Source of the DNA: Rhodocyclaceae bacterium
GTDB lineage: Bacteria; Pseudomonadota; Gammaproteobacteria; Burkholderiales; Rhodocyclaceae
DNA length: 44,131 bases
Direction of reading: 5' to 3'
Assembly (NCBI GenBank): GCA_019750575.1
Contig: JAIEOJ010000107.1
Span: 1-44,131, forward strand
Positions 33,924-41,143 of the stretch are shown here, in pieces. A model generated the notes under the pieces. It did no database searches. It was not told the origin of the DNA and was given only the letters and a program-made list of their open reading frames with translations. The translations under genes and the position numbers were made by a program. The number at the start of each line of letters is the position of its first letter. Position 1 is the first letter of the stretch.

Positions 33924-36395
33924 TCAGTAGCCCGCCAGATTTTCGATCCGGAAAATCTGATCCAGTTCATTGCGCCCGGTGTTGGCGAAGAACTTGACGG
34001 TCATGAAGCGCCCGCCGTCATCCTGGGCCAGCATCAATGGCGTGCCATAAACCTTGTGCTCGGCCAGCACCTTGTCCAGCGTATCGTCACCGTTCAGGAT
34101 GTGATTGCCCTTGGTCTCGATCAACAGCAGGCCATCGCCCGTGGTGCGGCCTGTCACCTTGACAGCGAAATCGGGGAAATAGCGGTCGCCGCTGGGCATG
34201 ACGATGCCGATGGACCACGGCTTGCGCGGATCATTGCGGAACCAGTATTCGACTGTGCCCGACGTGTCGGCGTCGAGGTGCTCGGCGAATGTACGCTCTG
34301 GCCCGTTCAAGTCTTGCGGCATGACGCCATAGACGTTGAGGCGTGATTTCTTCACGCCAGCTGGCAGCTCAACAAACTCCGGCAACTTGTCGGTATCGAA
34401 AATCTCCTTGAACTTTGCAGCGCAGCTGCGCGCCGCCAGTCGGATCAAATTGGGGTAAGCGGCCATGATGCGGTTCAAGGCGCGGTCGAGCCCATCGGCG
34501 TCAACGTCGATGCCGCGGTGAGAAAACTCGGTTTTCAGCCTGCCCAGCAGCGCATCGTGCAAATCACGTGGATCGAGATATTCCGCGTCGAACATCACGT
34601 TCTGTGCACGACGGGCGATTTCAGCGTCGGACAGGCGAGCCTGGATCGACTCGGTTTCCTCGCTGCCCTCGAACAGATCGACGGTCTGTCGCGTTACCTT
34701 CACTGACTGGCGAAACCCGGCATTGAACACCTTGTCGTCGATGGCGATGTTGGCGGCGATGCAGGTCAAGAGATCAGCCGTCGACAAGGGCAGGCGCTCG
34801 GAACGATAAGTGCGGGGAATGCCAGCGCGTAGGGGGTAGCGCCGATTGCCCGACAGCAGCGGCCCGGATGCTGCGGATTGGCCCGCGGTGGCCGGCGGCA
34901 TTTCCGGAGATGTGAGCACCAGATTCGTCAGAATCCCAGTTGGGTGCCATGCTGGCGCTTCGGTCGCGTGCCGTCCGTCAGCCGGGGGCGTATCCGGTGC
35001 CGGCCAGGCCGGCGCCGTGTAGGGGACGGTCAATAGTTGCGCCTGCCCATCCTGCACCACCTGAATTTCATTGCGTCCGGCAACTTTCACCACCATCGTG
35101 TAAGGGCAGACGTGAGAAAGTTCACTCTGGATGGCATTGATCTTGTCGCCGGCCTGTACCAGCCCGCTTTGATTGGCGGCATCGGCCAGAAACACATAAC
35201 CGTGGCGCAGCAACTCGGGCAGCTTGCGTTCCAGCGTCGGCCCCTGCAATTTGCCATGCACGCGCAGAATGCGGCCGACCACCTGAATGCCGAAATCCGT
35301 GTCTTTCGCGCCGCGCATCGAGACTAGCGTAAAGGCGCGCGGCGCATCGAAACCCAGCGCCACGGCCACCTTGAAGATCAGCACTTCCTTCTGCTCGTCG
35401 ATGGCCACGGCCAGCAGATCATCGTTCGGATCGTCCGCCGTGTACCAGGCGATTTTCGATTCCGCGATGCCCAATGCCGCCAACCGCATTCGTGCCTCCT
35501 CGATGGCTGCATTGCTGTTGCCCACTTGCACCAGCATCAGCGGCACCAGTCCGATGCCGGCCGCCTGCAAGCCCTGCTTGATCGCGCCGTGCATGCTCCA
35601 GCCATCGGCCAGCGCGGTGGCGGCAAAGTCGACCAGTGCTTTTTGGTCATCCGCCGCCAGATAGGCAATCGACTTGATGCCGTCCTTGATCAGGCCGGCG
35701 TCCACCGCTTCCTTGCGGCTGACGCGAATGCGGTGCAGATGCCCAATGCCGGCAGCCTTCTTGAATTTCTCGACATCCTGATCGTCGGGCGTGGCCGTGA
35801 TCATCAGCGTGAAGTCTGGGCTCAAGGCCTCGCGGTAGAAGCGCACCGCCTCGGCGGCACGGGTGAAACCGTGGTGGGCCTCATCCACGACGGCACCGAT
35901 ACGGAAGCCATCGGCGCGCAGTTCCGCGATCAAGTCATCCAGTGCCAACACGAATTCGCCGCCGCTGCGTACCCGCCGCGTTTCCTTACTGGCCGCAGCC
36001 ACCGACGCCCATGTGGTGACATAGACATCGCCGCTCTTGGTGCCACGGGTCTTGCGGTCGCCTTGCAGGTCGCGCACGCGCAGGCCGACGAAAGTGGACT
36101 TGATGGCCCCCTTGGCCTGCTCAACCAGCCCGGAGAAGGGCGTAAACCAGAACCAGACGATGCGGGCATTGCTGTCGCGATCCGGTGCCGCAAAAGTCTC
36201 GGCAATCATGCCGGCCATCAGAGTTTTTCCCGATCCGGTCGGAGCTTCCAGCAACAGGCAGCCGTTGAAAGCCGTCGCTGCCGTGGAGCTGGCATCGTCG
36301 CCGGCCTGCCGCAACTGACTTTCGGCGTAGCGGAAAATTTCCAGTGCGTTGGCTACCGCCTCGCGCTGATAACCCTTAGGGGCCGGCGCGCTCAT
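33924..36395 (-). CDS. Type III-like restriction subunit (helicase-nuclease Res)
   Basis: An 823-aa protein with an SF2 translocase and a nuclease. Walker A is LEAPTGSGKTLMAG at about residues 48-60, Walker B is VVDEAHHGF near 170, motif III is MITATPDD, and motif VI is QVVGRILRVHG. The C-terminus carries a PD-(D/E)xK site: Asp742 in RYFPDFAVKV, then Glu760-Thr-Lys762 in LLLIETKG. This order is that of type III Res subunits, which translocate or slide on DNA and cut when unmethylated sites are met. It overlaps the methyltransferase stop by 4 bp (ATGA), so the two are co-translated as a restriction-modification pair. No frameshift seen. Confidence 0.9.
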   Translation of the reverse strand: MSAPAPKGYQREAVANALEIFRYAESQLRQAGDDASSTAATAFNGCLLLEAPTGSGKTLMAGMIAETFAAPDRDSNARIVWFWFTPFSGLVEQAKGAIKSTFVGLRVRDLQGDRKTRGTKSGDVYVTTWASVAAASKETRRVRSGGEFVLALDDLIAELRADGFRIGAVVDEAHHGFTRAAEAVRFYREALSPDFTLMITATPDDQDVEKFKKAAGIGHLHRIRVSRKEAVDAGLIKDGIKSIAYLAADDQKALVDFAATALADGWSMHGAIKQGLQAAGIGLVPLMLVQVGNSNAAIEEARMRLAALGIAESKIAWYTADDPNDDLLAVAIDEQKEVLIFKVAVALGFDAPRAFTLVSMRGAKDTDFGIQVVGRILRVHGKLQGPTLERKLPELLRHGYVFLADAANQSGLVQAGDKINAIQSELSHVCPYTMVVKVAGRNEIQVVQDGQAQLLTVPYTAPAWPAPDTPPADGRHATEAPAWHPTGILTNLVLTSPEMPPATAGQSAASGPLLSGNRRYPLRAGIPRTYRSERLPLSTADLLTCIAANIAIDDKVFNAGFRQSVKVTRQTVDLFEGSEETESIQARLSDAEIARRAQNVMFDAEYLDPRDLHDALLGRLKTEFSHRGIDVDADGLDRALNRIMAAYPNLIRLAARSCAAKFKEIFDTDKLPEFVELPAGVKKSRLNVYGVMPQDLNGPERTFAEHLDADTSGTVEYWFRNDPRKPWSIGIVMPSGDRYFPDFAVKVTGRTTGDGLLLIETKGNHILNGDDTLDKVLAEHKVYGTPLMLAQDDGGRFMTVKFFANTGRNELDQIFRIENLAGY

Positions 36396-38050
36396 GGCCG
36401 TCCTCCCGTAGTCGACGAAGACCGTGCGCCGAAACGATTGACCAGGAATGCCGGAATCGGCTCGAAGGCCGCACGCGGATCAGTCAGCCGCTGGGCCAGT
36501 AGCGCTGGTTGCCACGAATACACTACCGCCTGCCCAGCGGAATGAATCGCGGATTCCACCGTATCGAGGACAGCATCCGTCAGTTTCGGCAGATAAATCA
36601 CCAACCCGCGTTTGCTTTCCGTCGTTTGCATCGGCAGCTTGGCTTGATAGGGCGTCAGCGCAACGTCGTGAATCAGTTGCAGCGCCGTCCAAACCTGGTC
36701 ATGCTGAATGCTGCGAAATACCGTGGCGGCCGGGATGCGCCGGCAGCGCAGGTAGGCGAATCCGCCGCCCAGACCGTCGACGGACAGCCCCTTCTTGTTG
36801 GTGTAGCCGGAAATCACCCGTCGCACGCGCTCGGCGCAGACATCGCGGCAGAGATTTTTGTCCGGCGCCTCGGCCGTGGCTTCGGTGCTGGAAACGAGAA
36901 TGAAACGGCGCTTGCCGCCATCTTCCTTGTTGAGGTTCAGCACAGCGTGAGCCGTTGTGCCTGAGCCGGCAAAGAAATCCAACACCAAGGCATTCTTATC
37001 GCCAGCAATATTAAGGAGGTGCCGAATCAATCGCGTCGGTTTCGGCGTGAACTTCAATTCAGGCAGAAGCTCACGCAACTCCTTTGCTGCTTCATCTGTA
37101 TGCCCAACCATATCATGCTTGAGCAATGACACAGGCATCATTCCCTGCTGGATCTCTGACATGAAATTCTTCAAGGCTGGCACGCTGTTCGTACCTTTGA
37201 CTCCCCACCAAATTCGGCCCTCTGCCACATTGCGTTCGTGAACTTCACGGGACATACCCCATACTCTGGTGCGCTTTGGCCATATCTCCTCACCGGTGTT
37301 CGGCTGGGAAATTGGGTAGTAGAGATTAGGTCGTTCGTCCGCCGTATAGCGGCACGTATAGTCCATCGCTTTCCACACGCCACGGCGGTCTTTGTCCGGG
37401 TTCTTGTACCTGTCGGACTGCTCTGATGTCATCGGTAGCAACTGACGCACAAATGCCGGCGAGGCGCGATACGCTAAAACCGATTCATGCAGGTAACCAA
37501 TATCTTTTGTATCCGGTGGTGGGGAGTAGCGCTTTTCCCATGCAAATGTGCAAAGGTGATTGCTCTCGCCAAACACGTGGTCCATCAATAGCCGTAGGTG
37601 TGCCCCTTCGTTATCGTCGATAGAAACGAAGATCACACCGTCCTCAGTCAGCAGTTCTTTGGACAGCTCCAGCCGCCGATACATGAATTCCAACCACTTG
37701 GAGTGCCGGTAGGCATCGTCCTTGTCGATGAAGCGGTCGTTGTAGATGAAGTCGCGGTTGCCGGTGTTGTACGGTGGGTCGATGTAGATGCATTTGACGC
37801 GACCGGCATGGGTCATGCGCAGGTAGCGCAGGGCATCGAAGTTGTCGCCCTCGATGATCAGGTTGTCCTGTGCGTTTTCACCACATGACAGATCGACATC
37901 CCAATCCAACGCGACAAAGTCATTGTTGATTGACAGATCGTGGTCGATCTCGTCGCGCTCCCACACCAGCCCGAAGCGCGGCCGCCGATCGCGTTCGCGT
38001 AGCAGGCGGACAAGTTGGTCCTTGGTGTAGTCGTCGTAATTGTCAGCCAC
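36392..38050 (-). CDS. Type III-like DNA methyltransferase (Mod)
   Basis: A 552-aa beta-class N6-adenine or N4-cytosine methyltransferase. Catalytic motif IV DPPY (Asp91, in CIYIDPPYNTG) comes before the AdoMet motif I DFFAGSGTT (near residue 360), the order seen in type III Mod proteins. The segment between them is the target-recognition region, and the C-terminal part (about 430-552) probably contacts the Res subunit. It starts at GTG (ADNYDDYTK) with no clear ribosome-binding site, suggesting weak or controlled expression, with repeated TGACG/CGTCA boxes just upstream. It is first in the five-gene operon. The recognition sequence cannot be predicted from the protein. Confidence 0.9.
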   Translation of the reverse strand: MADNYDDYTKDQLVRLLRERDRRPRFGLVWERDEIDHDLSINNDFVALDWDVDLSCGENAQDNLIIEGDNFDALRYLRMTHAGRVKCIYIDPPYNTGNRDFIYNDRFIDKDDAYRHSKWLEFMYRRLELSKELLTEDGVIFVSIDDNEGAHLRLLMDHVFGESNHLCTFAWEKRYSPPPDTKDIGYLHESVLAYRASPAFVRQLLPMTSEQSDRYKNPDKDRRGVWKAMDYTCRYTADERPNLYYPISQPNTGEEIWPKRTRVWGMSREVHERNVAEGRIWWGVKGTNSVPALKNFMSEIQQGMMPVSLLKHDMVGHTDEAAKELRELLPELKFTPKPTRLIRHLLNIAGDKNALVLDFFAGSGTTAHAVLNLNKEDGGKRRFILVSSTEATAEAPDKNLCRDVCAERVRRVISGYTNKKGLSVDGLGGGFAYLRCRRIPAATVFRSIQHDQVWTALQLIHDVALTPYQAKLPMQTTESKRGLVIYLPKLTDAVLDTVESAIHSAGQAVVYSWQPALLAQRLTDPRAAFEPIPAFLVNRFGARSSSTTGGRP

Positions 38051-38108
38051 AGGCAGAAGCGATCAGGTTTCTGGATCAACCCAGGCGACCAAGATCGTGC
38101 GCCGGGAA

Positions 38109-38171
38109 TGACGTCGAATTGACGTGTGGCGTCATTGTAATTGACGTGGTGCGCTTTGCGCGAGGCGTCAA
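38109..38171. promoter_or_regulatory. Repeated TGACG/CGTCA boxes between mod and XRE gene
   Basis: TGACG occurs at 38109, 38120 and 38142 and CGTCA at 38130 and 38166. Two inverted pairs result: TGACG-5-CGTCA (38120-38134) and TTGACG/CGTCAA (38141-38171), the latter reaching the XRE start codon. The layout resembles the controller boxes of restriction-modification operons and would affect both divergent genes. Confidence 0.65.
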
Positions 38172-38548
38172 TGCACACCAACATTCAGCCCATGCACATT
38201 GGGCAAGTTATTCGAGCTATCCGGGAGGCACGCAAGGCGACGCTAGAGGAAATTGCGTTCGCCGCCAACACCAATGCCAGCAACCTTTCCCGTATCGAGC
38301 GAGGGCAGCAGGGATATTCGCCGGAGGTGCTGGAACGGATTGCACTAGCACTTGGAGTCACGGTTGCTGAACTACACGTGCAAGCTGAAACGGCAGTCAG
38401 TGCCGGGGCAAAACCCGACCCGGGGAAACAGAGTCAACTATCTGCCGGTGCATTCACTACGAAATATGCTGCGCTCTCACGTGAACACCGGGAACTCACC
38501 GACGAGTTCATGGCCTTGCTGCTACGTCGACAACGGACGGCAAAATAG
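38171..38548 (+). CDS. XRE-family regulator, likely restriction controller (C protein)
   Basis: A 125-aa protein with an N-terminal Cro/CI helix-turn-helix (IGQVIRAIREARKATLEEIA; TNASNLSRIERGQQG; EVLERIALALGVTVAELH) and a C-terminal helical tail (REHRELTDEFMALLLRR). It is divergent from the restriction-modification operon, with repeated boxes between them and the last box touching its start, so it probably represses itself and times expression of mod and res. The ATG at 38171 has GAGG 6 nt upstream; a second ATG (MHIGQV) is 21 bp downstream. Classical C proteins are shorter (about 80 aa). Confidence 0.85.
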   Translation: MHTNIQPMHIGQVIRAIREARKATLEEIAFAANTNASNLSRIERGQQGYSPEVLERIALALGVTVAELHVQAETAVSAGAKPDPGKQSQLSAGAFTTKYAALSREHRELTDEFMALLLRRQRTAK

Positions 38549-38700
38549 GGCGGTCTATTTAGCGCATCGTCGCCGTCCCGCCAGCGCCGACTTTTCGTGG
38601 TGCCCTATATCGTCAGCGTCGTAAGATATCGTTCGCCGGCTCACCCCTTGCGCCAGCTATCGGCAATCATGTCGCGTAGATCAATAAATTCGAGACCCGC

Positions 38701-38997
38701 ATGAAATGGTTCGAGCAATTGAAGGTTTATTTGTTTCCACCGGTCAATCGGCACGCGGCGCTGGACATTGCGAAGCAGACGTTGGCGCTGTCCATGGTAT
38801 CGGAACCGCTGATTTGCCACGGTAGGAAGCCAAGTCAGTTTCACATCTATGCCAACTTACCGGAGCCGTGCTGGTGGGTTCAGGTGCCGTGGGGCGACGG
38901 CAGGGATGAAGTATCCATCCGCAGCAGTCGAGTGATTGTCGTTGGCCGGCAATCGGGAAAGGTTCACTACGATGGCTCGGCTGGCGACGAGGGGTAG
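38701..38997 (+). CDS. Small protein, unknown
   Basis: A 98-aa protein (MKWFEQLKVYLFPPVNRHAA...) that I do not recognise. It is predicted to be soluble and strand-rich in the second half (FHIYANLPEPCWWVQVPWGD; VSIRSSRVIVVGRQSGKVHY), with balanced composition that makes it look real. The ribosome-binding site is weak. It lies alone between the XRE gene and a convergent small HTH gene. Confidence 0.5.
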   Translation: MKWFEQLKVYLFPPVNRHAALDIAKQTLALSMVSEPLICHGRKPSQFHIYANLPEPCWWVQVPWGDGRDEVSIRSSRVIVVGRQSGKVHYDGSAGDEG

Positions 38998-39036
38998 GTG
39001 ATCGCTACCGATTGGTGTGTGCCATAACAGTAACGG

Positions 39037-39318
39037 TCAGGCAGCCGCCACCTGCAGCGGACTGTTGGTGCTGACTGCGATCAGATCCTCGATGCCACAT
39101 TGCAAGACGGCGATGAGGCCGCCCAGCACGGTGGTCGAGACATGACTGGATTGTCCGTCGACGATGCGGATTAATTGCGGCACCGATATGTCGACACCAA
39201 TGGACTTCAACATGCGCTGCAGCGCGGCGACGGAACGAATGCCGCGCTCGGCCATGACGACACGGATACGAAACGCCAGTGTGGCTGGGCCACCCTGGGC
39301 AGGGGCTTTACGGGACAT
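39037..39318 (-). CDS. Small Cro/CI-type DNA-binding protein
   Basis: A 93-aa protein with a helix-turn-helix (LAFRIRVVMAERGIRSVAAL; IGVDISVPQLIRIVDGQ) resembling short XRE proteins in which the recognition helix is SVPQLIRIV. It starts at MSRKAPAQGG; the longer in-frame reading adds 22 unlikely residues. It is divergent from the RNA-maintenance cluster, with about 110 bp to that cluster's promoter, so it may regulate it. That is inference. Confidence 0.7.
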   Translation of the reverse strand: MSRKAPAQGGPATLAFRIRVVMAERGIRSVAALQRMLKSIGVDISVPQLIRIVDGQSSHVSTTVLGGLIAVLQCGIEDLIAVSTNSPLQVAAA

Positions 39319-39428
39319 GATGTCGATCCTCACAAAACGACAGGGGTCCGAAATTCGGGACGGCAGGATTGCCGGTGGCAGCATTGTAGCGAAATTACCA
39401 CTGTCAGATAAAAAGTTTCATAAGATGA

Positions 39429-39457
39429 TTGACAACAGCAAATTACGCCACCATACT
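39429..39457 (+). promoter_or_regulatory. Sigma-70 promoter ahead of the RNA-maintenance cluster
   Basis: TTGACA (perfect -35) is followed after exactly 17 bp by CATACT (4 of 6 matches to the -10). Transcription would start about 20 bp before the small ORF at 39484. There is no ribosome-binding site resemblance close to the ORF start. Confidence 0.6.
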
Positions 39458-39483
39458 TCGCCCCCATTCAAGCCACAAAGATC

Positions 39484-39687
39484 ATGACTTCAACTTACCA
39501 CGCCCATTTCTCGACCCACCGCACACCGGCCATTGCCGGCGCAGTGTCGTGTCTCGTCGCGGCGATAGGAACTGATCCACGCCCCACGCGATTCGCCTCC
39601 TGCGGCACGGTCATTGTCGAATCGACAGTGGGCTATTCGTGGAATCTGGGCAAAAGGAACATCCGGGAGGGACGGCAAATGGCGTAA
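39484..39687 (+). CDS. Possible small protein between promoter and terminator
   Basis: A 67-aa frame (MTSTYHAHFSTHRTPAIAGA...) lying neatly between a sigma-70 promoter and a strong terminator at 39718. That arrangement supports a real transcription unit, but there is no clear ribosome-binding site and no recognisable motif, so the transcript could instead be non-coding. Confidence 0.4.
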   Translation: MTSTYHAHFSTHRTPAIAGAVSCLVAAIGTDPRPTRFASCGTVIVESTVGYSWNLGKRNIREGRQMA

Positions 39688-39717
39688 GCCAACAGTCCCA
39701 GGCAAGCAGCAAACGCC

Positions 39718-39758
39718 AAAGCCCGGATCTCCGCAAGGAATCCGGGCTTTGTGTTTTT
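39718..39758 (+). terminator. Strong rho-independent terminator
   Basis: AAAGCCCGGAT and ATCCGGGCTTT form an 11-bp stem with an 11-nt loop, followed by GTGTTTTTGG. It separates the small transcript from the structured leader further right, unless regulated as an attenuator. Confidence 0.8.
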
Positions 39759-39771
39759 GGGTTTTCGAAAT

Positions 39772-39948
39772 CCTTCCGTGATCGGAAGGTCCGTTGCAGC
39801 GATGCGGCGGTGGTTCTCAAACAATTCGGATGCGGTTGATCTGTCGAATCTGGAATCGGACTGTCCTCACACGGCCCGTGTTTCAGGTTCGACGGAATCC
39901 AGGTGCGCCGCTGGCCTGTCCGTCCCCGCGGGGATGGAGAACAGCGGC
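39772..39948 (+). ncRNA. Three strong hairpins in the leader of the basic ORF / tRNA-Pro
   Basis: Three separate stem-loops follow one another: CCTTCCG/CGGAAGG (39772-39789), a 10-bp stem GTCGAATCTG/CAGGTTCGAC with one wobble (39843-39893) that encloses a further ACACG/CGTGT hairpin, and GCCGCTG/CAGCGGC (39907-39948) enclosing TCC/GGA and GTCCCC/GGGGAT. No gene is visible. The region could be a structured RNA processed from the cluster transcript or a regulatory leader. Confidence 0.45.
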
Positions 39949-40000
39949 ACTCACAAACCGGCAGCGACATGTCTGCCATCAACCGACAGGAGCAGAAATC

Positions 40001-40507
40001 ATGAAACCGAAAATCAAGCCACGGAACCCTTTCGTGGTTCTCGCGAAGTTCCGCAAGGCCGGCAGCCACGACAAGCCGGCCAAGTCGATTCGCCAGCAAG
40101 AGAAGCAATCGCTGGCCAAGACAATCAAGCAAGACCCGGAGTCATGGCACAAGCGCATGTCCATCGAATGCGTTTCTGCCATGACTTCGGCCCCATCAGG
40201 GTGTGGCGCAGTTGGTAGCGCGCCTCGCTTGGGACGAGGAGGTCGCTGGTTCGAGCCCAGTCATCCTGACCATCAGAATATTTTGGAGGCATCATGCGCA
40301 TTCATGTTCTATCCGACCTCCATACGGAGTTCACGCCCTACACCCCGGACCCTGCCGCTGATCGCGCGGATGTTGTGGTCCTGGCCGGCGACATCGGGCT
40401 GCGCACGCGGGGCGTCGAATGGGCCAAGCGCACATTTCGACAGCCAACTTTTTATGTGCCTGGCAACCACGAGTACTACGGTGGGCACCTGCATCGCACT
40501 CTGCTGA
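40001..40507 (+). CDS. Small basic ORF that reads through tRNA-Pro
   Basis: It starts at MKPKIKPRNPFVVLAKFRKA after GACAGGAG. The first 55 or so residues are strongly basic and look genuine (AGSHDKPAKSIRQQEKQSLA). No stop codon occurs before the tRNA-Pro gene, and the frame runs through the whole tRNA and 214 bp into the phosphoesterase gene in another frame, ending at 168 aa. Only the N-terminal part is likely to be meaningful. If the transcript is cut at the tRNA 5' end by RNase P, translation would run off an mRNA without a stop. I do not know a function; a basic RNA-binding peptide is a reasonable guess given the neighbours. Confidence 0.5.
   Translation: MKPKIKPRNPFVVLAKFRKAGSHDKPAKSIRQQEKQSLAKTIKQDPESWHKRMSIECVSAMTSAPSGCGAVGSAPRLGRGGRWFEPSHPDHQNILEASCAFMFYPTSIRSSRPTPRTLPLIARMLWSWPATSGCARGASNGPSAHFDSQLFMCLATTSTTVGTCIALC
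40197..40272 (+). tRNA. tRNA-Pro (anticodon TGG)
   Basis: A full cloverleaf: acceptor CAGGGTG/CATCCTG (one G-T pair), D arm GCGC/GCGC with AGTTGGTA loop, anticodon arm CCTCG-CTTGGGA-CGAGG (anticodon TGG, reading CCA), T arm GCTGG-TTCGAGC-CCAGT, discriminator A and encoded CCA. All arms pair. It sits in accessory DNA, 21 bp before the phosphoesterase gene, inside a transcription unit of RNA-repair genes, and overlaps the basic ORF. It could be a spare or cleavage-resistant tRNA, or a substrate of the repair enzymes. Confidence 0.93.
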
Positions 40508-41034
40508 AAATGTCAGCGCTCAATGACGAGCGCTTCATGGTCGCGGATTACGACGAAATGATTGTTGGTGATGTCCGGTTGCTCGGTTTCACGGCATGGA
40601 CGGACTACACGGTGACAGGCAACCAGCCTTTGGCTACTTGGGACGCCCGGTCGTCGATGGCTGACTTCCGGGCGATTCGAATCGGCAGCTATCGCAAGGT
40701 GGTGCCGGAGGATTTCATCCGGATCAATATCCAGTCGAGGCAATGGCTCGAACACAAGCTGGCGGAGCCCTTCGATGGCAGGACGGTGGTTGTGACACAT
40801 CACGCGCCCTCGATGGTTTCCCTGCAGGGGAACGGGTATGCCTCCTCACATCTGGATGGTGCCTACGCTAATCGGTGGGAACACCTGATGGGCAGCCAGA
40901 TTGCCCTCTGGATACATGGCCACAGTCATCATGCGGTCGATTACGAGATCGCGGGCACGCGGATCGTCTCGAATCCGAAGGGCTATCCCGGCGAGGACTG
41001 CGGTTTTTCCCCTGGCCTGATCGTGGAAATCTGA
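40294..41034 (+). CDS. Calcineurin-like metallophosphoesterase
   Basis: A 246-aa metallophosphoesterase. Metal-binding motifs are visible in order: ISDLH-type LSDLHTEF (residues 6-13), VVLAGDIG (about 29-36), YVPGNHEYYGG (about 52-62), VVTHHAPS (about 166-173) and IHGHSHHAVDYE (about 208-219). Such enzymes cleave phosphomono- or diesters with two metal ions. Being between tRNA-Pro and the Ro60/Y RNA/RtcB genes suggests an RNA end or cyclic-phosphate substrate, but that is inference. GGAGG lies 4 nt before the start. Confidence 0.88.
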   Translation: MRIHVLSDLHTEFTPYTPDPAADRADVVVLAGDIGLRTRGVEWAKRTFRQPTFYVPGNHEYYGGHLHRTLLKMSALNDERFMVADYDEMIVGDVRLLGFTAWTDYTVTGNQPLATWDARSSMADFRAIRIGSYRKVVPEDFIRINIQSRQWLEHKLAEPFDGRTVVVTHHAPSMVSLQGNGYASSHLDGAYANRWEHLMGSQIALWIHGHSHHAVDYEIAGTRIVSNPKGYPGEDCGFSPGLIVEI

Positions 41035-41143
41035 ACGTAGTCGAAGGCAGGCAGTTTCAATCGCATCCGGGTTGCATGGCTCAAGCCATGAGCTTCGTGA
41101 AGGAAATAATGCGCTCAATTGAGTGCGGAAAGGAAGGTGGACT

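Noticed and set aside
41035-41143. Sigma-54 promoter upstream of rsr (expected from RtcR-controlled rtc operons)
   Set aside because: The best GG/GC pair has 11 bp instead of 10 between the elements and lacks the rest of the consensus. No RtcR gene is in the window.
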